The translations under genes were made by a program, and so were the position numbers. From Sphingomonas hengshuiensis (GTDB taxonomy: Bacteria > Pseudomonadota > Alphaproteobacteria > Sphingomonadales > Sphingomonadaceae), in assembly GCA_003240755.1 (NCBI GenBank), contig QFNF01000033.1, positions 1 to 33,791 on the forward strand: a stretch of DNA of 33,791 bases, in the 5' to 3' direction. The notes below the pieces were generated by a model. It worked only from the letters and a program-made list of their open reading frames with translations. It was not told the origin of the DNA and did not search any database. Shown here in pieces: positions 1 through 7,011 of this stretch. Position 1 is the stretch's first letter; each line of letters opens with the position of its first letter.

Positions 1-59
1 GTGGTATTGATGTCCGAGAGGGGGGCTTCATCGCCGCCGCCGCCAACACTCATCGCCAT
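1..59 (-). CDS. exbD: ExbD biopolymer transporter, N-terminal fragment
   Basis: Only the first 19 codons are present; the gene runs off the left edge. The start codon is at 59-57, with an AGGAT ribosome-binding sequence 7 nt upstream. The visible protein begins MAMSVGGGGDEAPLSDINT. This glycine-rich start followed by PLSDIN-T is the cytoplasmic N-terminus of alphaproteobacterial ExbD/TolR proteins, just before the single membrane helix that carries the proton-path aspartate (outside this window). ExbD works with ExbB as the proton-driven motor that energises TonB. It is the third gene after tonB and exbB on the same strand, 73 nt beyond the exbB stop codon. A second exbD copy may follow, as is common in this group, but that cannot be seen here. 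Confidence 0.85.
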   Translation of the reverse strand, partial: MAMSVGGGGDEAPLSDINT

Positions 60-91
60 GAGGCTATCCTATCCACTTCTACTCAATCGAA

Positions 92-119
92 CCGCCGGGG
101 CCGGCAACGGCCCCGGCGG
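92..119 (-). other. 12-bp hairpin in the exbB-exbD gap
   Basis: Positions 92-103 and 108-119 are perfect 12-nt inverted repeats, all G/C, around a 4-nt loop (TTGC on the transcribed strand). No T-run follows on the minus strand, so a simple intrinsic terminator is unlikely. Inference: it partially terminates or protects the 3' end of the upstream tonB-exbB message and so lowers exbD expression, which would suit the excess of ExbB over ExbD in the complex. Confidence 0.6.
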
Positions 120-132
120 CGTCAGCATATGC

Positions 133-945
133 TCAGACGCGCGGTGCGGTCGGCACGCCACCGGCCTGGCCGGCGGTGGTGCTGCCGGTCACAGGCTTCG
201 TCACCGGTGCCGGCTTTGCGGCGGGCGCCGGGCCACGCGCGGCGACGGTCGGACGAACCGCACCGTTCGAGGCGAGATAGCCGAGCACGTCGTTCGAGAA
301 GGCCGACAGGTCTTCCGCGATCGACTTGTTGCGGCGCTGCAGCCAGTTGTAGGCGAGCACGGCCGGAACCGCGACGACCAGACCGATGGCGGTCATGATG
401 AGCGCTTCACCGACCGGGCCGGCGACGTCGCCGATCGCGGCCTGACCGGCGGCGCCGATCTTCACGAGCGCGCGGTAGATGCCGACCACGGTACCGAACA
501 GACCGACGAACGGCGACGTCGCGCCGACCGTCGCGAGGAAAGCGAGACCGCCGTTGAGCTTCGAGTTGATCGCCGCTTCCGAACGGGCCAGCGAACCGTG
601 CAGCCAGTCATGCGCCTCGACCGGATCGGTCAGCTTGCCATGCTGTTCCTGTGCGGCGAGGCCGTCGTCGACGATCTGGCGATAGGCCGAGTTCTTGTCG
701 AGCTTGGCGGCGCCCTCGCGCAGCGAGTTCGACTGCCAGAAGGTGCTGCGGACGCGCTTCGCCTGGTTCATGATCTTCTGCTGTTCGAACAGCTTGGTGA
801 AGAGGATGTAGAACGAGCCGACCGACATGATGACCAGGATGCCCAGCGTGCCGAACGCGATCGCGCCGCCCTGCTGAAGCGCTTCCCAGAAGCCGAAGTT
901 CGGAGCTCCGGCAGGGGCGCCGGCAGCAAGAATGGGGGTGAGCAT
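133..945 (-). CDS. exbB: ExbB/TolQ/MotA-family proton channel protein
   Basis: This 270-residue inner-membrane protein forms the proton channel pentamer that powers TonB. Three membrane segments are visible at about 27-50, 133-160 and 177-200. The long cytoplasmic stretch between the first two is typical of the family. The second and third helices contain the family pattern ATSPFVGLFGTVVGI and the conserved glutamate E180 in GPVGEALIMTA, which corresponds to the channel glutamate of E. coli ExbB. The C-terminus (about 231-270) is an Ala/Pro/Thr-rich tail without recognisable structure. It lies between tonB and exbD on the same strand, 89 nt after the tonB stop. TolQ is the alternative reading, but the adjacent tonB favours ExbB. 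Confidence 0.93.
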   Translation of the reverse strand: MLTPILAAGAPAGAPNFGFWEALQQGGAIAFGTLGILVIMSVGSFYILFTKLFEQQKIMNQAKRVRSTFWQSNSLREGAAKLDKNSAYRQIVDDGLAAQEQHGKLTDPVEAHDWLHGSLARSEAAINSKLNGGLAFLATVGATSPFVGLFGTVVGIYRALVKIGAAGQAAIGDVAGPVGEALIMTAIGLVVAVPAVLAYNWLQRRNKSIAEDLSAFSNDVLGYLASNGAVRPTVAARGPAPAAKPAPVTKPVTGSTTAGQAGGVPTAPRV

Positions 946-999
946 CGGATAGTTTCCTTAGAGCTGATTATGTTCTTGAAGAATAATGCCCCGGGGCCG

Positions 1000-1022
1000 C
1001 CCCGCACCGCGATGGCGCGGGG
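1000..1022 (-). other. Hairpin in the tonB-exbB gap
   Basis: CCCCGC (1000-1005) pairs with GCGGGG (1017-1022). After one A/C mismatch, two further G-C pairs and a G-T pair close a 3-nt loop. There is no T-run. It may be a processing or partial-termination signal between tonB and exbB. Confidence 0.35.
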
Positions 1023-1034
1023 AGAGCGCCGGAC

Positions 1035-1730
1035 TTACCGATCGGCCGGCAGCTTCCACGTGAAGCGCAGCGTCTTGGTGCCGCCGAACGTCGGCCTGCC
1101 GGCCGCATCGAGCGCCGGGGTATAGCGACCGCGCGACGTCACGAGACGGCAGGCGGTACGATCCAGCGTCGACGATCCCGAACTGGACGACACGCGGCAG
1201 TTTTCGATCCTGCCATTGGCGTTCACCTCGAACGTCAGGCCACTGACGCCTTCTTCCCCGGCGTTGAGCGCGCTCGCCGGATAATCGGCGTCCGTCACCC
1301 ACGAACCCGGATTGCCCCTGATCCCGGCGGCCTTGCTGATGACCGGCGCGGGAGGCGCGGGGGGAGCAGCAGGCGCGGGCGGCGCGGGCGGCGCTGCGAC
1401 CGGCACCGGGTTGTACGTCGGCGGCGGCGTCGTCACCGACTGGATCACCACCGGCGGCGGCGCCTGCGTACGAACGATCGGCGGCGGCGTCACGACCGGC
1501 GGCGGCGACTGCGGCTGCGGCTGCTCGGGCGGCGGCGGGGGAGGAGGAATCTCCTCCGGCGGGGGTGGCGGTTCCTCGACGTCGAACGTCTCGGTATCCT
1601 CAGTCACCTTCTTCACATATTTGTAGGCAAGGCCGGAAATGAACGCATACCCGATCACCACGTGGAGAATCCCCACGATGATCAGCGCCACGATCCGGCC
1701 ACTACCTGCTTTTTGGTCAGCGTAAGCCAT
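1035..1730 (-). CDS. tonB: TonB energy transducer
   Basis: This 231-residue protein spans the periplasm and transmits the ExbB/ExbD motor force to outer-membrane receptors. It has the full TonB layout. An N-terminal membrane helix (about 12-33) carries a histidine, H23, at the place of the essential TonB helix histidine. An acidic Pro-rich spacer (about 52-135) has runs such as EEPPPPPEEIPPPPPPPEQP. The C-terminal TonB domain (about 142-231) contains DADYPASAL and GVSGLTFEVNANG. Two cysteines, C178 and C194, flank the SSGSSTLD segment and probably form a disulphide, as in other sphingomonad TonB proteins. A GAGGAG ribosome-binding sequence lies 12 nt before the ATG, a rather long spacing. It is the first gene of the operon with exbB and exbD. 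Confidence 0.93.
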   Translation of the reverse strand: MAYADQKAGSGRIVALIIVGILHVVIGYAFISGLAYKYVKKVTEDTETFDVEEPPPPPEEIPPPPPPPEQPQPQSPPPVVTPPPIVRTQAPPPVVIQSVTTPPPTYNPVPVAAPPAPPAPAAPPAPPAPVISKAAGIRGNPGSWVTDADYPASALNAGEEGVSGLTFEVNANGRIENCRVSSSSGSSTLDRTACRLVTSRGRYTPALDAAGRPTFGGTKTLRFTWKLPADR

Positions 1731-1828
1731 TCAGCAACCAAACTCCTCTAGCCCGGTACATTGGGTCGGTCCGTCCGGCGGAAACCGGCACGCAACGACC
1801 GCCGTGTCCGGGGCTACGCGGCATTCCG

Positions 1829-1841
1829 GACAACGATTGTC
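1829..1841. promoter_or_regulatory. Small palindrome upstream of tonB
   Basis: GACAA-CGA-TTGTC is a perfect 5-3-5 inverted repeat, 99 nt upstream of the tonB start in the 224-nt gap between tonB (minus) and the gene at 1955 (plus). TonB systems are normally iron-controlled, so an iron-responsive regulator is a natural candidate, but the sequence is not a recognisable Fur or Irr box. A weak TAGACA -10-like hexamer overlaps it on the minus strand. Confidence 0.25.
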
Positions 1842-1954
1842 TATCGCGGCCTTTTAAACGACGCAAACGCTTTGTCGGACGAAACATTCGTACAATCGCG
1901 CCATTACCGAAATAAGTCTGTAACCGCGGTTTTCCGCGCGTTAAGAGCGGTTGC

Positions 1955-2812
1955 ATGAAGCGCAATCCGACCACCGCCCTCGCCATGACACTGGGTCTGA
2001 TGGCCTGTGCGCCGGTTCTCGCCCGGCAGGGCGGTCCGGCGACTGTTAGCGCTACACCTGATTCGGCGGTAGCATATGCCCGGCTGGCGCGACTGGCACT
2101 GGAAAGTGACATTGTGCTGGACGTCACCGTCCGTTCGGCCGTCCGCATCGCGCCGGCCGAGGCACCGGGCCTCGCCGCGGGGCATGTCCGCCTGTACGTC
2201 ACCGCCGATGTCGGTGCGCTGATTCGGGCGAATGGCCCCCTGCCCGCCCGGATCGGCTATCTGGTCGACATACCGTTCGACCCACGCGGACGGGCACCGA
2301 ACCTGAAGCGTCAGCGCGTCATCGCTTTTGCCCGCGCCGTGGCCGGGCGTCCCGACCAGGTACAATTGGTGACGCCGGATGCGCAGTTCGCGTGGGATCC
2401 GACGCTCGACCGGCGCGTCCGCGACGTCGTGCGCGAAGTGATCGCGCCCGAGGCGCCGCCGGCGATCACCGGGATCGGCAACGCATTCCACGTACCCGGT
2501 ACGCTGCCGGGCGAAGGCGAGACGCAGATCTTCCTGAAAACCGCCTCCGGCAACCCGGTGTCGCTGCTGATCCTGCGGCGCCCCGGCGAGGCGCGGCGCT
2601 GGGCGCTGTCGCTGGGCGACATCATCGACGAAGCCGGTGGCGCACCGAAGCCGGACACGCTGGCATGGTATCGGCTGGCCTGCGGGTTGCCCGACGCGCT
2701 GCCCGAGGCGAGCCTGCAATCGCAGGAGGATGCCAACGCGACGCTTGCGCGCGAGGATTACGCGTTCGTGCGCGAATCGCTGGGCCGGTGCGAGAATGGC
2801 GAGGCCGGCTGA
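1955..2812 (+). CDS. Exported protein of unknown function
   Basis: I do not recognise a family for this 285-residue protein. The N-terminus is a signal peptide: MKR, a hydrophobic stretch to about residue 23, then a possible Ala-X-Ala-like site (VLA-RQ). LMAC at 15-18 could instead be a lipobox, so it may be a lipoprotein. The mature part has no further membrane helix and looks like mixed alpha/beta. Only two cysteines (near 246 and 280) lie in the C-terminal third. An AAGAG ribosome-binding sequence lies 7 nt before the ATG, and a small hairpin (CGCGG-TTTT-CCGCG, 1925-1938) sits in the leader. It is divergent from tonB and convergent with the SDR gene, and has no operon partner to suggest a role. 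Confidence 0.7.
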   Translation: MKRNPTTALAMTLGLMACAPVLARQGGPATVSATPDSAVAYARLARLALESDIVLDVTVRSAVRIAPAEAPGLAAGHVRLYVTADVGALIRANGPLPARIGYLVDIPFDPRGRAPNLKRQRVIAFARAVAGRPDQVQLVTPDAQFAWDPTLDRRVRDVVREVIAPEAPPAITGIGNAFHVPGTLPGEGETQIFLKTASGNPVSLLILRRPGEARRWALSLGDIIDEAGGAPKPDTLAWYRLACGLPDALPEASLQSQEDANATLAREDYAFVRESLGRCENGEAG

Positions 2813-2820
2813 CGGCGACG

Positions 2821-2865
2821 CCGCCGATCGTTCCCGTCGCCAAGGCGCGAGACGGCAATCGGCGG
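2821..2865. terminator. Bidirectional hairpin between convergent genes
   Basis: CCGCCGAT (2821-2828) pairs perfectly with ATCGGCGG (2858-2865). Inside, CCGTC (2834-2838) pairs with GACGG (2851-2855). It fills the 62-nt gap between the plus-strand gene ending at 2812 and the minus-strand SDR ending at 2875. There is no T-run on either side, so it may work as a stem-only terminator or 3'-end barrier. Confidence 0.55.
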
Positions 2866-2874
2866 AGGCGCCGG

Positions 2875-3625
2875 CTACCGCGCCAGGTGCACGAAATCGC
2901 GTTCGTACCGCACCAGCCCCGCGCCGCCATCGACGAACACCACCTGCCCGGTCGACGCCGCCGCGCCGGCTAGGAACAGCACCGCATCGGCAACCTGATC
3001 GGCGGTGGGCAGTCGTTCGAGCGGCATCATCGCCGCCAGCCGGTCGAGCTGTCCCGGACCATAGTCGCCGGTGGCGAGCGTCAGGCCCGGGGCGACGCCG
3101 TTGACCCGCACCGCGGGCGCCAGTGCGAGGGCCAGCGTCCGGGTCGCCTCGGCCAGCGCCTGTTTCGACAGGGTATAGGCAAGCTGGTCGCGGTGCGGAT
3201 GGGCGATCCGCTGGTCGAGGATGTTGACCACGGCACGCCCGCCCTGCCCCGCCAGGGCGGTCGCGAGGATGAACGGCGCGGCGGCATTGACCGCGAAATG
3301 CGCGGCGAGCGATTCGGGGGGACGGCAGCGCATGGTCGTCGGCACGAAAGCACGACGCATTGTTGACCAGCAGGTCGACCGGCCGACCGAAGCCTGCCGC
3401 GACCGCAGGGATCAACCCGGCCGTCGCCGTGCCGTCGCCCAGATCGGCGGCGAAGCACCGGTACCGCGCCCCGGCGGCGACCATCGCCGCAACGATGTCG
3501 GCATCGGGTTCGCCATCCCGCGTCGCGTGCAGCGCCACGTCGTACCCCGCCGCCGCCAGCCGCGCCGCGATCCGCCCGCCCAGCCGCCGGAAGCTGCCCG
3601 TGACCAATGCCAGCGGGCGGATCAC
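2875..3625 (-). pseudogene. Pteridine-reductase-like SDR, frameshifted
   Basis: This is a short-chain dehydrogenase split over two frames. The first frame starts with GTG at 3625 and gives the NADP-binding TGSFRRLG (TGX3RXG, residues 9-16) and LLVNNAS. The second frame ends at 2875 and gives AHFAVNAAAPFILATAL, VVNILDQ, YTLSK (catalytic Y-x3-K) and VNGVAPG. The frames join if one C is removed from the C6 tract (G6 at 3316-3321 on plus), giving ADDHALPSPESLAAHF and a normal 249-residue SDR. TGX3RXG and NILDQ in place of the catalytic serine are typical of pteridine reductases and FolM-like dihydromonapterin reductases. It overlaps folB by 4 nt (GTGA), which fits a pterin role. It could be a true mutation, a sequencing error or slippage; I could not decide. 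Confidence 0.75.
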
Positions 3626-3993
3626 CGCCGATGCCGGACCATATTGATGCCGATCGATTCGCCTGCCTCGGCGATGGCGAGCTTCACGATGCGGATACCG
3701 ACCCGCTGCACCCGCGGATCGGACAGGAACAGCGTGTCGGCGATATGATCGGCCACCCCCTCGATCAGGGTGAAGTGCACGCCCGGCGGCAGGGAGGTCG
3801 TCGCGGCTTCCTTCAGGTCCATATAGCTTTTCGACGCCGACAGCGGCGTATCCGGCGTGAAGCGTTCGGGACAGTCGAGGTCGACCGTCATCGAAATGCG
3901 CAGCGGCTGCGGCAGATGGGTTTCCTCGGAGTAGATGCCCGTCAGGACATGCACTTCGACATCATGGACTTCGAGTTGGAGCGAATCGCGCAA
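3622..3993 (-). CDS. folB: Dihydroneopterin aldolase (FolB)
   Basis: This 123-residue enzyme converts 7,8-dihydroneopterin to 6-hydroxymethyl-dihydropterin and glycolaldehyde in folate synthesis. Family features are EVHVLTGIYSEE near the N-terminus (pterin-binding and catalytic glutamate region), SASKSYMDLK, HFTLIEGVADHIA and the C-terminal VKLAIAEAGES, where a lysine sits near the active site. I place the start at TTG (3993-3991), preceded by ACAGG with 6-nt spacing. No in-frame ATG or GTG lies nearby upstream, and this start gives the usual family length. The stop codon overlaps the GTG start of the downstream SDR. An open frame continues far upstream, but it is antisense to the GNAT gene and is not part of FolB. 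Confidence 0.88.
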   Translation of the reverse strand: MRDSLQLEVHDVEVHVLTGIYSEETHLPQPLRISMTVDLDCPERFTPDTPLSASKSYMDLKEAATTSLPPGVHFTLIEGVADHIADTLFLSDPRVQRVGIRIVKLAIAEAGESIGINMVRHRR

Positions 3994-4128
3994 GCGGCAC
4001 CTGTCACAATAAGGATATGCCGGCGCGATAGCAGATGACGGCGGGCACGTAAGCGCCCGCATCTTCGTGCTTGTACCCCGGACGCCGCACGGTACAGGCG
4101 CGGGAACCGCATACCGAATGGACCCGCC

Positions 4129-4623
4129 TTGCCCGACCTGTTGCCGCTTGCCCGGATTGCCCCCTGCGAGGTCGAAGCGCTGCTCGACGCGGCCTTCGGG
4201 ACCGATCGGCATCGACGCACGGCATATCGCGTCCGCGCCGGGCTGGTGCCGATCGATACGCTGAGCTTCGCGCTGGTCGAGGACGCGCGGCTGATCGGAT
4301 GCGTCCAATGCTGGCCGGTGCAGCTCGACCGCGACGATGGCGGCGCGCTGCCGCTGGTGATGGTCGGCCCGGTCGCGGTCGCGCCCGACCGGCAGGGGGT
4401 GGGCATCGGCCGCGCATTGATGGCGCAATCGATCGCGGCGGCGGGAGACGCCACGCTGATGCTGGTCGGCGATCCCGATTATTATTCCCGGTTCGGCTTC
4501 ACCGCCGAACGCACCGGGGGTTGGCGCATGCCCGGCCCCTATGAACCGCATCGCATTCTGGCGCGGGGGCCCATGCCGATCGCGTCGGGCATGCTGGCAC
4601 CGCGCGTCGCGTTGGCGGCCTGA
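4129..4623 (+). CDS. GNAT-family N-acetyltransferase (YhbS-like)
   Basis: This 164-residue protein has the GNAT fold. The acetyl-CoA-binding motif A is visible as VAVAPDRQGVGIGRALMAQS (about 85-104), with the Q/R-x-x-G-x-G/A pattern. The following strand MLVGDPDYYSRFGF matches the YhbS-like subgroup, whose members share GD-YY-RFGF. The N-terminus (ALLDAAFG..RHRRTAYR) also fits that subgroup. I take TTG at 4129 as the start because the frame has no closer ATG and the family begins at about this point; the ATG at 4119 is in another frame. The substrate cannot be read from sequence. It is divergent from folB and 41 nt upstream of the DUF1285 gene, so it could be first in that operon. Confidence 0.85.
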   Translation: MPDLLPLARIAPCEVEALLDAAFGTDRHRRTAYRVRAGLVPIDTLSFALVEDARLIGCVQCWPVQLDRDDGGALPLVMVGPVAVAPDRQGVGIGRALMAQSIAAAGDATLMLVGDPDYYSRFGFTAERTGGWRMPGPYEPHRILARGPMPIASGMLAPRVALAA

Positions 4624-4664
4624 ACCCCTTGTCGCGGGCGCCGCGCCCGAGCTAACGGACATTC

Positions 4665-5228
4665 ATGTCCATGCAGCCCCCCAATGATTTCGCGTCGATG
4701 TCGCTTGCCGAGGTCGCCCGCCTCGCCGCCGAGGCGAAACTGCCGCCGGTCGAGCGGTGGAACCCGACGCATTGCGGCGACAGCGAGATGCGGATCGCCG
4801 CCGACGGGAGCTGGTTCCACCAGGACAGCCCGATCACGCGGGCGGAGATGGTGCGGCTGTTCGCAACGATCCTGCGGCGCGAGCCCGACGGATCGCACGT
4901 GCTGGTGACGCCGGTAGAAAAACTGTCGATCGTCGTCGACGACGCGCCGTTCGTCGCGGTCGAGGCCAAGCTGTCCGGCGAGGGCGAACAGGCGCGGATC
5001 GCGTTCCGGCTGAACACCGACGAGCTGATCGTCGCCGATGCCGACCATCCGATCCGGATCGAGGGCACGCCCGACGCGCCGCGCCCCTATCTGCGCGTGC
5101 GTGGCGGCATGGATGCGCTGATCGCACGGGCCGTCTTCTACGAACTGGTCGAGCGGCTGGTCGCCGGCCCCGACGGCGCGCAGGGACTATGGAGCGACGG
5201 CGCGTTCTTCCCCTTCGATCCGGCATGA
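4665..5228 (+). CDS. DUF1285 domain protein
   Basis: This 187-residue cytosolic protein belongs to the DUF1285 family, which is widespread in alpha- and gammaproteobacteria and has no firmly assigned function. Diagnostic segments are GDSEMRIAADGSWFHQDSPI (40-59), MVRLFATILRREPDGSHVLV and VTPVEKLSIVVDDAPFVAVE. It has no signal peptide or membrane segment. Its stop overlaps the start of the Nudix gene (ATGA at 5225-5228), and the CCA-adding enzyme follows. The close coupling of DUF1285, Nudix and CCA suggests co-translation, but the link to nucleotide or tRNA metabolism is only by association. Confidence 0.85.
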   Translation: MSMQPPNDFASMSLAEVARLAAEAKLPPVERWNPTHCGDSEMRIAADGSWFHQDSPITRAEMVRLFATILRREPDGSHVLVTPVEKLSIVVDDAPFVAVEAKLSGEGEQARIAFRLNTDELIVADADHPIRIEGTPDAPRPYLRVRGGMDALIARAVFYELVERLVAGPDGAQGLWSDGAFFPFDPA

Positions 5229-5815
5229 CGCTGGCACAGCGGCTGCGCGCGCGGCTGGGGGCGCCGGGCGGGCCGCTGCTGATCGGCGATCTGAATGGCG
5301 AGGCGCCGATGCCCGACCATGGCTGGCGCCAGGCGGCGGTCCTGATCGCAGTGACCGACCGGACCGAACCGGGCGTGCTGCTGACCCAGCGGACCGGCGA
5401 CCTGCGCACCCATGCCGGGCAGGTCGCCTTCCCCGGTGGCAGCATCGATCCGACCGACGACGGCGCGGTCGGCGCCGCCCTGCGCGAGGCGTCGGAGGAA
5501 ATCGCATTGCCACCCGACAGCGCACAGGTCGTCGCGACGCTCGATCGCTACCATACCGTCACCGGGTTCGAAGTGACCCCGGTGCTGGCGGTGGTGCCGC
5601 CCGATCTGCCGCTGGTCGCCGCCCCGCGCGAGGTCGATGCGATCTTCGAAGTGCCGCTCGCCTTCCTGCTCGATACCGCCAACCACGGGCTGGGCAGCCG
5701 GCGGTTCGCGGGGCGCGAGCGCCATTATTACGAACTGATCTTCGGCGAACGGCGCATCTGGGGTGCGACCGCGGCGATGATCGTGAACCTTGCGCAAAGA
5801 CTGACATGGCCGTGA
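5225..5815 (+). CDS. CoA pyrophosphatase-type Nudix hydrolase
   Basis: This 196-residue hydrolase probably cleaves coenzyme A or similar nucleoside diphosphate derivatives to 4'-phosphopantetheine and 3',5'-ADP. The UPF0035/CoA-Nudix signature LLTQRTGDLRTHAGQVAFPG (52-71) immediately precedes the Nudix box. The Nudix box runs from about G72 through REASEEI (87-93), with the metal-binding glutamates of REXXEE intact. RHYYELIFGERRIWGATA near the C-terminus matches the conserved family end, in which the Trp-Gly motif follows. The ATG overlaps the DUF1285 stop, and the 3' end overlaps the CCA gene by 10 nt. Substrate preference for CoA rather than NADH or acyl-CoA is inferred from the signature alone. 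Confidence 0.92.
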   Translation: MTLAQRLRARLGAPGGPLLIGDLNGEAPMPDHGWRQAAVLIAVTDRTEPGVLLTQRTGDLRTHAGQVAFPGGSIDPTDDGAVGAALREASEEIALPPDSAQVVATLDRYHTVTGFEVTPVLAVVPPDLPLVAAPREVDAIFEVPLAFLLDTANHGLGSRRFAGRERHYYELIFGERRIWGATAAMIVNLAQRLTWP

Positions 5816-7011
5816 CCGAACCCGATACCCTGCCCGCCGCCGAATGGATGACGCGACCGGGGCTCGACCGGCTCGCCGCCGCGCTGGGGGCAGGCGAAGG
5901 TTGCGCCCGCTATGTCGGCGGGGCGGTCCGCGATACGTTGCTGGGGTTGCCGGTGTCCGACATCGACGTGGCGACGATCCATCCGCCGCGGGAGGTTGTC
6001 GCGCGGCTGCAGGCGGCGGGGATAAGGGCGGTGCCGACCGGCATCGCCCACGGCACGATCACCGCCGTCGCCGACGGCACGGTGGTCGAGGTAACGACGC
6101 TGCGCCACGACGTCACGACCGATGGCCGCCATGCCGAGGTCGCGTTCACCGACGACTGGCAGGCCGATGCCGCGCGTCGCGACTTCACGATGAACGCGCT
6201 CTACGCCGGCATGCATGACCACCGGCTGCACGACTATTTCGGGGGCGTCGCCGATCTGCGCGCCGGGCGGGTACGGTTCATCGGCGATCCGCTGCGCCGG
6301 ATCGCGGAGGATCACCTGCGCATCCTGCGCTTCTTCCGCTTCCTCGCCCGGTTCGGGGACATGCCCGATCCGGCGGGGCTGGAGGCGTGCATCGCGCGTG
6401 CCAACGACCTGATGGCCCTGTCGCGCGAACGGATCGCCGACGAACTGCTCAAGCTGCTGGTCGCGCGCGACGCCGTGGGGGTGCTGCGGCTGATGACCGC
6501 GCAGGCGATCTGGTTGCCGGTGCTGCCCGAGATCGGCCCGGCGGCGGTCGATCGGCTGGCGGTGCTGGTCACGGCGGAAAGGGCGGCGGGAATCCCGCCT
6601 GATCCGGTCCGCCGCCTCGCGGCGCTGCTCGATGCGGGCAATGCGGAGGGTGTCACCGCGCGGTTGAAGCTGTCGAACCTGCAGCGCCGGCGGGTGGCGA
6701 CCGCGCTTGGCGCGGCGACGGGAAATCCGCTGGCGCTGGGATATCGGCTGGGCATCGAGGGCGCGGTCGACCGGTTGCTGCTGGCGGGCGATCCGGATGC
6801 CGCCGCACAGGTCGCAGCGTGGCAGCGTCCCAGCCTGCCGCTGTCCGGCGGCGCGCTGGTCGAACGCGGCCTCGCCCGCGGTCCCGACGTGGCGCGGGCG
6901 CTGCGCGAGGTCGAGGATCGATGGATCGCGGAGGGCTTTCCCGATGCGGCACGGACCGCCGCCATCGCCGACGCGGTGGTGGTTCAGGCGTTGCGGTCGA
7001 GCAGCAACTGA
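5806..7011 (+). CDS. cca: CCA tRNA nucleotidyltransferase / poly(A) polymerase family
   Basis: This 401-residue class II nucleotidyltransferase adds or repairs the 3' CCA end of tRNA. The head domain has YVGGAVRDTLLG (36-47) and the metal-binding pair D52-x-D54 in SDIDVAT. The ARRDFTMNALY motif that follows distinguishes nucleotides, and DPLRRIAEDHLRILRFFRF marks the neck domain. The C-terminal body is helical, as in short alphaproteobacterial enzymes without an HD domain. It starts inside the Nudix gene, with a 10-nt overlap. Its last 28 nt overlap the tail of the convergent GGDEF-EAL gene, leaving no room for a conventional intergenic terminator. A pure poly(A) polymerase is possible, but the motif set and size favour CCA addition. 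Confidence 0.93.
   Translation: MAVTEPDTLPAAEWMTRPGLDRLAAALGAGEGCARYVGGAVRDTLLGLPVSDIDVATIHPPREVVARLQAAGIRAVPTGIAHGTITAVADGTVVEVTTLRHDVTTDGRHAEVAFTDDWQADAARRDFTMNALYAGMHDHRLHDYFGGVADLRAGRVRFIGDPLRRIAEDHLRILRFFRFLARFGDMPDPAGLEACIARANDLMALSRERIADELLKLLVARDAVGVLRLMTAQAIWLPVLPEIGPAAVDRLAVLVTAERAAGIPPDPVRRLAALLDAGNAEGVTARLKLSNLQRRRVATALGAATGNPLALGYRLGIEGAVDRLLLAGDPDAAAQVAAWQRPSLPLSGGALVERGLARGPDVARALREVEDRWIAEGFPDAARTAAIADAVVVQALRSSSN

Noticed and set aside
124..133. AGCATATGCT palindrome at the exbB stop
   Set aside because: It is a 10-bp palindrome only, of a length expected by chance, and it lies within the exbB end.
1..1125. Plus-strand open frame across exbD, exbB and the tonB end
   Set aside because: It is antisense to the exb genes, which have clear family motifs, and has no coding features of its own.
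1340..1560. Tandem GGC/GGCGGCG repeats
   Set aside because: They are the proline codons of the TonB spacer, not a CRISPR array or independent satellite.
4119..4121. ATG as the GNAT start
   Set aside because: It is in a different frame from the GNAT domain, so it cannot initiate this protein.
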